A stretch of 6,155 nt of DNA from an uncultured Lachnospiraceae bacterium. GTDB lineage: Bacteria > Bacillota > Clostridia > Lachnospirales > Lachnospiraceae. Below, in pieces: positions 1 through 5,229 of this stretch. The DNA is taken from assembly GCA_910584325.1 (NCBI GenBank), contig CAJTZH010000121.1, forward strand, positions 1 to 6,155, written 5' to 3'. A program made the translations under genes and the position numbers. The notes under the pieces are model-generated. The model was not told the origin of the DNA and did no database searches. It saw only the letters and a program-made list of their open reading frames with translations. Every line of letters begins with the position of its first letter. The stretch's first letter is position 1.

Positions 1-1
1 A

Positions 2-625
2 CATTATGCCGACTGTCTGAACCGGGAAGTGCTGAATATGAAGGGAAAGCCGATGTTTATGCGCTTTTTGAATAAGTTTGTGCTGTTATTTGAATCCCGG
101 GAAAATAAAGAGGTTGAGAAAGAACTGGAAAAAATGCTCTGTGCATTAGACGAAAATCCGCGTTTTCAAGGGACTATCAGGAGTACCTGTATCCTTGGCA
201 AGGCGTATCATAATCCCGGGGATTTTTCAAAGAGCTATCAGGAAGCGAAAAGCCTTATTCCCAAGAAAGAGCTTCTGCCAAACGCCAAGAACAGAAAAGT
301 CCTCAGCGCAAGCTCTATGGGCATTTATAAATATCTTTTCGCAAGCGGTAATCAGGCGGAAATTCTTGAGTACTGCAACGAGAAACTGCAAAAATTGGAA
401 GCGTATGACCACGCGAACGGCACGTTTTTGTGCGAGACGCTTGTTTCGTTTTATATGAACGGATTCAGCGTCGTAAAGACTTCCGAGGAGTTGTTTATTC
501 ACCGCAATTCCCTACAGTACCGCTTGAAGAAAATCGAGGAGCTGCTGGGAATTGAGCTTGATGATTACATGGAATATCTCGACCTCATAAACTGCATTCT
601 CGTAAAAAAATGGATGTTCTTATGA
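2..625 (+). CDS. CdaR/PucR-type transcriptional regulator, C-terminal part (5' end outside window)
   Basis: The reading frame is open from the left edge, so this is a 207-residue C-terminal fragment and no start should be assigned inside the window; the GTG at 29 is only an internal codon. The last ~65 residues match the C-terminal helix-turn-helix of the PucR/CdaR family: a conserved L-x-ETL (fragment residues ~143-148), then SEELFIHRNSLQYRLKKIEE (~161-180), followed by an LLGIEL-type motif and a closing helix. The region before it, with GKAYHNPGDFSKSYQEA at ~66-82, resembles the degenerate GGDEF-like middle domain of these regulators. Family members are DNA-binding activators, often of carbon or nitrogen catabolic genes next door. 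The ligand-sensing N-terminus is missing from view, so the inducer cannot be guessed. It lies directly upstream of, and in the same direction as, the transporter/catabolic operon, which it plausibly controls. Family assignment is solid; target assignment is inference. Confidence 0.85.
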   Translation, partial: HYADCLNREVLNMKGKPMFMRFLNKFVLLFESRENKEVEKELEKMLCALDENPRFQGTIRSTCILGKAYHNPGDFSKSYQEAKSLIPKKELLPNAKNRKVLSASSMGIYKYLFASGNQAEILEYCNEKLQKLEAYDHANGTFLCETLVSFYMNGFSVVKTSEELFIHRNSLQYRLKKIEELLGIELDDYMEYLDLINCILVKKWMFL

Positions 626-634
626 TTTATTGTG

Positions 635-663
635 CAAAATGCAAAATATAATTGTGCGTTTTG
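635..663. promoter_or_regulatory. Candidate operator: interrupted palindrome upstream of the operon promoter
   Basis: Two half-sites face each other: CAAAATGCA at 635-643 and TGCGTTTTG at 655-663. They are complementary at eight of nine positions, with an 11-base AT-rich spacer and half-site centres 20 bp apart, about two helical turns. The dyad ends four bases before the proposed -35 box, so its centre is about 50 bp upstream of the likely transcription start, a usual place for an activator. TGCAAAA also occurs twice in tandem at 633-646. That the neighbouring CdaR/PucR-type regulator binds here is inference; AT-rich DNA can give such dyads by chance. Confidence 0.35.
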
Positions 664-667
664 TATG

Positions 668-696
668 TTGCAATTTAAAATGAAAATGATTAGAAT
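668..696 (+). promoter_or_regulatory. Predicted sigma-A-type promoter of the transporter/catabolic operon
   Basis: TTGCAA at 668-673 and TAGAAT at 691-696 are separated by exactly 17 bases, each close to the consensus hexamers (TTGACA/TATAAT). The surrounding DNA is AT-rich. Transcription would start near 702-705 and run into the hairpin at 711-750 almost at once. A free-standing TATAAT at 647-652 has no good -35 at the proper distance. No better promoter is visible between the hairpin and the first gene at 822. Confidence 0.5.
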
Positions 697-710
697 ACAC
701 AGTATCAGCA

Positions 711-754
711 AGGGCGCTGGAGAAACGAAAACCGTTTCATCCGGCGCCCTTTTT
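711..754 (+). terminator. Strong intrinsic terminator-like hairpin in the spacer/leader
   Basis: The left arm 711-727 (starting AGGGCGCTGG) pairs with the right arm 733-750 (ending CCGGCGCCCT). I count 7 pairs, then 4 including one G-T wobble, a single bulged A, then 6 more pairs, closing a 5-base loop AAAAC at 728-732. Five T residues follow at 750-754. This has the form of a Rho-independent terminator. It lies 85 bases after the regulator stop codon and so can end that transcript. It is also downstream of the predicted operon promoter, so it could instead act as an attenuator in the operon leader. I see no obvious competing antiterminator pairing. Confidence 0.75.
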
Positions 755-809
755 GATTGAAAAGAAAACAATATGCAACAGATTGACCATAGTTGAGGAA
801 AGTGGTCAG

Positions 810-816
810 AAGGAGG
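810..816 (+). promoter_or_regulatory. Ribosome binding site fixing the start of the substrate-binding protein
   Basis: AAGGAGG is followed by five bases and then ATG at 822. The frame can be read back to a TTG at 753, but that codon overlaps the T-run of the hairpin and has no Shine-Dalgarno sequence. The 822 start also gives a textbook lipoprotein signal peptide at the N-terminus. Confidence 0.9.
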
Positions 817-821
817 ACATT

Positions 822-1706
822 ATGAGAAAAAGAAGATTTTTAACGGTGGTTCTGGCAGGAATCATGGCAGTATCAATGATTGCAGGATGCGGAACGACGC
901 CAAAGAAAGAGAATACAGGAACGGACGGAGAAAACAAGAAAGTACTCCGTGTCGGTATGGAATGCGCGTACGCGCCGTTTAACTGGACACAGGATGCGGC
1001 GGTAACGCCCGACGGCAGTACGGCGGTTCCGATTTATGATTCCGCTTATTACGCGTACGGATACGACGTGGCGGTAGCGCAGAAGCTTGCAGAGCAGATG
1101 GGAATGGAACTGGAAATACATAAAGTAGAGTGGTCTTCCATCGGTATATCAATGGACGCGGGAGATTATGACTGCATTATCGCCGGTATGGGCAGTACGG
1201 CGGAACGGCAGATGGCATATTTGTTTACGACGCCGTATTATTACAGAGACAACTGTATTGTCGTGAAGAAAGGCGGCGCGTATGAATCGGTGCAGAAGCT
1301 CTCGGACCTTGCGGGAACAGGATGTAAAGTAACGACGCAGCTTGGAACGGGCTGGGTGCCGCTGCTTGACCAGATTGAGGGCGCGGTGACGGGTGCAAAT
1401 TATGAAACGACTTCCGAATGTTTCATGGCGGTTTCAAACGGCGTTGCCGATGTGTGTATCGTGGACCTTCCTACCGCGCAGTCCGCGCTGCTGACAAATG
1501 ACGATTTGATAATTATCACGTTTGATGAAAGCGATACGTTTACGGGTGATGATGAAATGGTGAATGTCTGTATCGCCACGAGAAAAGACGATACTGCGCT
1601 GCGTGATAAGATTCAGGAGGCGTTAGACGCGCTTGGCTGGAACGACAAGGCAAAGATGGACGAACTGATGAACAGTGTGATTACACAGCAGCCTGCGGCA
1701 AATTAG
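822..1706 (+). CDS. Polar amino acid ABC transporter substrate-binding lipoprotein (SBP family 3)
   Basis: This 294-residue protein is the extracellular receptor of the importer encoded by this and the next two genes. It begins with a basic n-region (MRKRR), a hydrophobic stretch and the lipobox IAGC, with Cys23 as the lipid-anchored first residue after cleavage. A charged linker (~24-39) leads to the bacterial family 3 solute-binding fold, recognisable from VGMECAYAPFNW (~43-54), GYDVAVAQKLAEQMG, DYDCIIAGM, TAER and FTTPYYY. Arg129 in TAER and Asp215 in VDLPTA occupy the places where family members hold the alpha-carboxylate and the amino group of an amino acid ligand. That suggests an amino acid-like substrate, but sequence alone cannot say which. 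Length is slightly above the usual 250-280, because of an insertion rich in Ala, Pro and Tyr near residues 57-75. First gene of the probable operon, 55 bases before the permease. Confidence 0.9.
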   Translation: MRKRRFLTVVLAGIMAVSMIAGCGTTPKKENTGTDGENKKVLRVGMECAYAPFNWTQDAAVTPDGSTAVPIYDSAYYAYGYDVAVAQKLAEQMGMELEIHKVEWSSIGISMDAGDYDCIIAGMGSTAERQMAYLFTTPYYYRDNCIVVKKGGAYESVQKLSDLAGTGCKVTTQLGTGWVPLLDQIEGAVTGANYETTSECFMAVSNGVADVCIVDLPTAQSALLTNDDLIIITFDESDTFTGDDEMVNVCIATRKDDTALRDKIQEALDALGWNDKAKMDELMNSVITQQPAAN

Positions 1707-1761
1707 GCCGGTAAAAACTGACATGTGAGGGTTTCAAATAAAGATAAGGAGAAATAGGAAT

Positions 1762-2532
1762 ATGGGATTTGTTTTATTGTCGATGGAAAATCCGCAAAAT
1801 TCTTTGGAGTGGATGGTTTTTCTGGCAAAGAAATATATGAATATGTTTCTGGAAGGAACATGGCTGACATTGTATATTGCCGTAATCGGCACGCTGCTTG
1901 GATTTGTTGTCGGATACGCCGTGGGAATCATTCAGGATATGAAAGTCAGTAAAGAAGATAACGTTCTCAAAAAGCTGCTGTTAAGAGTATTGAAGGCGGC
2001 GGCAGCCGTCTATGTCGAGGTGTTCCGCGATACGCCGATGATTGTTCAGGCAATGATTATTTATTACGGGCTCCGGCAGGCAGGCTTTAACATGACGCCG
2101 GTATTCGCGGGTGTTTTCGTTACGGTGCTGAATACGGGTGCTTATATGGCGGAGACGGTCAGAGGCGGCATCGGTTCCATAGATTTAGGGCAGAGAGAGG
2201 GTGCGTGGGCGCTGGGAATGTCGCCGATGAAAACGATGGTGTATATCGTGCTTCCACAGGCGTTTCAAAATATTATCCCGGAAATGGCGAACACATTTCT
2301 GACGAATCTGAAAATGACGTCCGTTCTGAATGTAATTGCGGTACAGGAACTTTTTATGGCGGCGAAAACGGCAGGCGGCAATTTCTACAAATATTTTGAA
2401 TCATATCTGGTAATCGCGGTTATCTATTTTGTTCTTTGCTTTGTATTTAACAGACTCTTTATCTTTATGGAAAAGAGGCTGAAGGGAAAGACGGATTACG
2501 CGCTGGCTGTCGAATATATGGATAATCAGTAA
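1762..2532 (+). CDS. Amino acid ABC transporter permease (HisM/GlnP type)
   Basis: This 256-residue inner-membrane protein forms the channel of the importer. It has about five hydrophobic segments: ~33-57 with TLYIAVIGTLLGFVVGYAVG, ~80-105, ~110-132, a short one near 185-200, and ~213-237. The family marks are VEVFRDTPMIVQ (the polar amino acid permease EVFRGTP region, here with D for G) and the EAA loop EGAWALG at 146-152 followed by LPQA, which docks on the ATPase. The start at 1762 has AAGGAG at 1746-1751, ten bases upstream; the next Met (residue 8) has no such site. Only one permease gene is present, so the channel should be a homodimer, as in GlnP-type systems. Its stop codon overlaps the ribosome binding site of the ATPase gene, which supports translational coupling. 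Confidence 0.92.
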   Translation: MGFVLLSMENPQNSLEWMVFLAKKYMNMFLEGTWLTLYIAVIGTLLGFVVGYAVGIIQDMKVSKEDNVLKKLLLRVLKAAAAVYVEVFRDTPMIVQAMIIYYGLRQAGFNMTPVFAGVFVTVLNTGAYMAETVRGGIGSIDLGQREGAWALGMSPMKTMVYIVLPQAFQNIIPEMANTFLTNLKMTSVLNVIAVQELFMAAKTAGGNFYKYFESYLVIAVIYFVLCFVFNRLFIFMEKRLKGKTDYALAVEYMDNQ

Positions 2533-2543
2533 GGAGAGACGGT

Positions 2544-3284
2544 ATGGGAGAACCAATTATTTCAATTCAGAATCTGAGTAAATCATTCGGAGACCATGAG
2601 GTGCTCCGCAAAATTGATATTGATGTCAAAGCCGGTGAAATTATCTGTATCGTGGGTTCGTCCGGTTCGGGAAAATCAACGCTTCTGCGGTGCATCAATA
2701 AGCTTGAGCATCAGACGCTTGGCAAAATTATGTACCACGGAAAAGAAGTCAGAGACGTATGGAAAGAGGTCAATGAGTACCGGTCAAAGGTCGGCATGGT
2801 ATTTCAGTCGTTTAATCTGTTTAATAACATGACCGTGCTTGCAAACTGTATGCTCTGTACCAGAAAGGTGCTGCATCTTTCGAAAGAAGAGGCGTTTGAC
2901 AGGGCAATCACACATTTAAAGGCGGTGGGCATGGCGCCTTACATTCATGCGAAACCGGCGCAGCTTTCCGGCGGGCAGAAACAAAGAGTCGCCATCGCGC
3001 GTTCCCTGTGCATGAATCCGGAGGTGCTGTTGTTCGACGAGCCGACCTCCGCGCTTGACCCGGAGATGGTGGGCGAGGTTTTAAACGTTATGAAACAGCT
3101 GGCGACGACGGGGCTGACGATGATTATTGTCACGCATGAAATGGCGTTTGCGAGGGACGTCTCGACAAGGACGATTTTTATGGACCGCGGATATGTGGCG
3201 GAGGACGCGCCGCCGTCGGAGCTGTTTTGCAATCCGAAAAATCCCCGTACCAGAGAATTTCTTAGCAGATATCTGGCAGGTTAG
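2544..3284 (+). CDS. Amino acid ABC transporter ATP-binding protein (GlnQ/HisP type)
   Basis: This 246-residue cytoplasmic ATPase powers the importer and has the normal family length. All nucleotide-binding motifs are intact: Walker A GSSGSGKS at 38-45, Q-loop Gln88 in VFQSFNLF, signature LSGGQ at 141-145, Walker B VLLFDE at 161-166, D-loop SALD at 169-172 and H-loop His198 in VTHEM. The NLFNNMTVLAN stretch after the Q-loop and the C-terminal NPKNPRTREFL are typical of the polar amino acid subfamily (compare NPQHPRTQEFL-type ends in GlnQ). AAGGAG at 2531-2536 overlaps the permease stop codon and is seven bases from the ATG. Nothing appears degraded, so the transporter should be functional. 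Substrate specificity lies in the binding protein and permease, not here. Confidence 0.95.
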   Translation: MGEPIISIQNLSKSFGDHEVLRKIDIDVKAGEIICIVGSSGSGKSTLLRCINKLEHQTLGKIMYHGKEVRDVWKEVNEYRSKVGMVFQSFNLFNNMTVLANCMLCTRKVLHLSKEEAFDRAITHLKAVGMAPYIHAKPAQLSGGQKQRVAIARSLCMNPEVLLFDEPTSALDPEMVGEVLNVMKQLATTGLTMIIVTHEMAFARDVSTRTIFMDRGYVAEDAPPSELFCNPKNPRTREFLSRYLAG

Positions 3285-3302
3285 AGAAGGAGGCGGACGG
3301 AT

Positions 3303-3962
3303 ATGGAAAAATTTGTTGTTACATTTGCAAGAGGGTTCGGTACGGGCGGGAAGGAAATCGCGTCGATTCTCGCAAAGCATCTGGGAATTGGCTGCTACGA
3401 AAACAGAATCCTCACGCTTGCGAGCCAGATGAGCGGTCTCGACGAAAAAGTATTTCAGGAGGTAAATGAGAAGATACGGGGAAACGGCGGTTTTTCAAGT
3501 TTCTTAAAAGGGCTTCCGAGAACGAGAAATTATATCACGAGAAACGAGAAGTTTGTTTCAGACGACAAGCTGTTTGACTATCAGAGTGAAATTATCAGAA
3601 GTCTTGCAGAGCAGGAATCATGCGTTATCGTAGGAAAATGCGCCGACTACATTTTAAGGGACAGACAGAATGTGGTAAGCGTGTATATCGAGGCGCCGAG
3701 AGCATTCTGCGTGGAAAGAACGATGGAGCATATGGGAGTGACCAAGGAGGTTGCAAACGCGACAATAACGCAGACCGATAAATTCCGGGCGGATTATTAT
3801 CATTATTATACGCATGGAAATTACTGGACAAATCCGGTAAATTACGATATGACGCTCAACAGTGAAAAAGTGGGAATTGAGGACTGCGTCAGATTGATAG
3901 AACAATATCTTATCATAAAAGGGCTGATTACGACGGATATGATAAAAGAGACAAATCATTGA
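3303..3962 (+). CDS. Cytidylate kinase-like family protein
   Basis: The product is 219 residues. It matches the cytidylate-kinase-like family (the Cytidylate_kin2 type) rather than true Cmk. The N-terminal ARGFGTGGKEIA (9-20) corresponds to the family's glycine-rich R-x-x-G-S-G-G-x-x-I loop; Lys17 is followed by Glu, not the Ser/Thr of a classical Walker A. Then come GIGCYENRIL (family form: GIPFYDKELI), CVIVGKCADYILRD (family form: VIVGRGADYVLRD), VYIEAPRAFCVERTM, and a C-terminal TQTDKFRADYYHYYTHGNYW plus YDMTLNSEKVGIE. It is a predicted cytoplasmic P-loop phosphotransferase, but its real substrate is not known and CMP kinase activity should not be assumed. AAGGAGG at 3287-3293 is nine bases before the ATG. 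It sits 18 bases after the ATPase gene and 40 before the aminotransferase gene, so it is probably co-transcribed with both. Confidence 0.85.
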   Translation: MEKFVVTFARGFGTGGKEIASILAKHLGIGCYENRILTLASQMSGLDEKVFQEVNEKIRGNGGFSSFLKGLPRTRNYITRNEKFVSDDKLFDYQSEIIRSLAEQESCVIVGKCADYILRDRQNVVSVYIEAPRAFCVERTMEHMGVTKEVANATITQTDKFRADYYHYYTHGNYWTNPVNYDMTLNSEKVGIEDCVRLIEQYLIIKGLITTDMIKETNH

Positions 3963-3988
3963 CAGAACAGTGATGTTCATGAAAAAGC

Positions 3989-3994
3989 AGGAGG
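3989..3994 (+). promoter_or_regulatory. Ribosome binding site fixing the aminotransferase start
   Basis: AGGAGG is followed by eight bases and then ATG at 4003. In-frame GTG at 3970 and ATGs at 3973 and 3979 lie upstream, but none has a Shine-Dalgarno sequence, and the peptide they would add (MMFMKKQEEKN-like) is not part of the aminotransferase fold. The 4003 start is therefore preferred. Confidence 0.85.
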
Positions 3995-4002
3995 AAAAGA
4001 AT

Positions 4003-5217
4003 ATGAAATTGGCGGATACGGGATTAACGGTTCAGGATATTAAGGATAAGGTCAACCGGTACATGATTGAAACATATGAGCGTTTTGATTTTCTTGCGGA
4101 AACGGCAAAAGACCAGTATATCTACGACGAGAAGGGGGAGAAATATCTGGATTTTTACGCGGGTATCGCAGTGAACTCGGCGGGAAGCTGTAACGAAAAG
4201 GTTGTAGCGGTGGTGGTGGAACAGGCGAAGGAGCTTATGCATACGTTTAACTATCCGTATACGATTCCACAGGCGCTTCTGGCGGAAAAGGTCTGCACGA
4301 CCATCGGAATGGATAAGATATTTTTCCAGAATTCCGGTACGGAGGCAAATGAAGCCATGATTAAGATGGCGAGAAAATACGGCATCGAAAAATACGGAGC
4401 GAACCGTTACCATATCGTGACGGCAAAGATGGGCTTTCACGGCAGAACGTTCGGCGCGATGTCGGCGACCGGACAGCCGGGCAATGGGTGTCAGGTCGGT
4501 TTCGGACCGATGACGTACGGATTTTCTTACGCGCCGTACAATGATTTGCAGGCGTTTAAGGACGCGTGTACGGAAAATACCATCGCGATTATGATTGAAC
4601 CGGTTCAGGGCGAGGGCGGCGTGCATCCGGCGACGATGGAATTTATGAAGGGACTGCGGGAATTTTGCGACGAGAAGGAAATGCTTCTTCTGATTGACGA
4701 GGTTCAGACCGGATGGTGCAGAACCGGAAAAGTCATGAGTTATATGCATTACGGTATTCAGCCGGATATTGTTTCCATGGCAAAGGCGCTTGGCGGCGGT
4801 ATGCCGATTGGGGCAATCTGCGCGAAGGCGGAAATCGCGAAGGCATTTTCGGCAGGCTCCCACGGAACGACGTTCGGCGGACACCCTGTTTCCTGCGCCG
4901 CGGCGCTGGCGCAGGTGGACGAGCTTTTAGGGCGCGAGCTTGCGGGAAATGCAGAGAAGATGGGTACATATTTTATGGAGAAATTAAAAAAGCTGCCGCA
5001 TGTGAAAGAGGTCAGAGGTCAGGGACTGCTGGTGGGCGTTGAATTTGACGATACGATAAACGGCGTGGACGTAAAGCATGAATGTCTTCACAGACATTTA
5101 CTGATTACGGCAATCGGCGCGCATACCATCAGGATGGTTCCTCCGCTGATTATCAATGAGAAAGACTGCGACGACGCCTGTGAGATTATCAAAGCGTCCA
5201 TAGAAGCGCTCGGTTAA
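4003..5217 (+). CDS. Class III PLP-dependent aminotransferase (acetylornithine/omega-amino acid aminotransferase-like)
   Basis: This 404-residue enzyme has the normal length for class III (fold type I) aminotransferases, which move a terminal amino group from substrates such as N-acetylornithine, ornithine or GABA to a 2-oxo acid. Visible landmarks: NSGTEANEA at 110-118 (cofactor phosphate site), FHGRT at 145-149, EPVQGEGGV at 199-207, DEVQTG at 232-237 with Asp232 for the pyridine nitrogen, and SMAKALGGGMPIGA with Lys261 as the Schiff-base lysine. HGTTFGGHP and the C-terminal IRMVPPLII complete the fold. YMHYGIQPDI and the general pattern are closest to the ArgD branch. However, no arginine biosynthesis gene is adjacent; the neighbours are an importer and an alcohol dehydrogenase, which point to catabolism. 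The usual V/F/M-G after DEVQTG is replaced by Trp238-Cys239. I would not call it argD or gabT without activity data. The downstream dehydrogenase starts 12 bases after the stop. Confidence 0.88.
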   Translation: MKLADTGLTVQDIKDKVNRYMIETYERFDFLAETAKDQYIYDEKGEKYLDFYAGIAVNSAGSCNEKVVAVVVEQAKELMHTFNYPYTIPQALLAEKVCTTIGMDKIFFQNSGTEANEAMIKMARKYGIEKYGANRYHIVTAKMGFHGRTFGAMSATGQPGNGCQVGFGPMTYGFSYAPYNDLQAFKDACTENTIAIMIEPVQGEGGVHPATMEFMKGLREFCDEKEMLLLIDEVQTGWCRTGKVMSYMHYGIQPDIVSMAKALGGGMPIGAICAKAEIAKAFSAGSHGTTFGGHPVSCAAALAQVDELLGRELAGNAEKMGTYFMEKLKKLPHVKEVRGQGLLVGVEFDDTINGVDVKHECLHRHLLITAIGAHTIRMVPPLIINEKDCDDACEIIKASIEALG

Positions 5218-5225
5218 GGCGGTGA
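5216..5225 (+). promoter_or_regulatory. Extended ribosome binding site of the alcohol dehydrogenase gene
   Basis: AAGGCGGTGA overlaps the TAA of the aminotransferase gene and matches the full anti-Shine-Dalgarno complement AAGGAGGTGA with one change (A to C). It precedes the ATG at 5230; the ATG at 5225 is out of frame with the dehydrogenase. The overlap suggests coupled translation of the two enzymes. Confidence 0.7.
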
Positions 5226-5229
5226 TGAC

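Noticed and set aside
654..674. Possible sigma-54 promoter around TTGCA
   Set aside because: TTGCA is present, but the GG of the -24 element is GT at 658-659, and the sigma-A-type boxes at 668-696 fit better.
753..821. N-terminal extension of the substrate-binding protein from a TTG codon
   Set aside because: No ribosome binding site, overlap with the T-run of the hairpin, and it would put 23 residues before a perfect lipoprotein signal peptide.
703..821. Known riboswitch or T-box in the operon leader
   Set aside because: The leader is short and holds one simple hairpin; I see no T-box sequence, no multi-stem aptamer and no familiar conserved core.
1707..1761. Terminator or small gene between the binding protein and permease genes
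   Set aside because: Only 55 bases with no stem-loop of note and no T-run; it holds just the permease ribosome binding site.
3970..4002. Earlier GTG/ATG starts for the aminotransferase
   Set aside because: They have no Shine-Dalgarno sequence, whereas AGGAGG sits eight bases before the ATG at 4003.
4024..4884. Long open frame of 286 codons on the minus strand
   Set aside because: It lies wholly antisense to the aminotransferase gene, which has all its catalytic motifs. Its translation is rich in Arg, His and Cys with no recognisable domain, as expected of a shadow frame.
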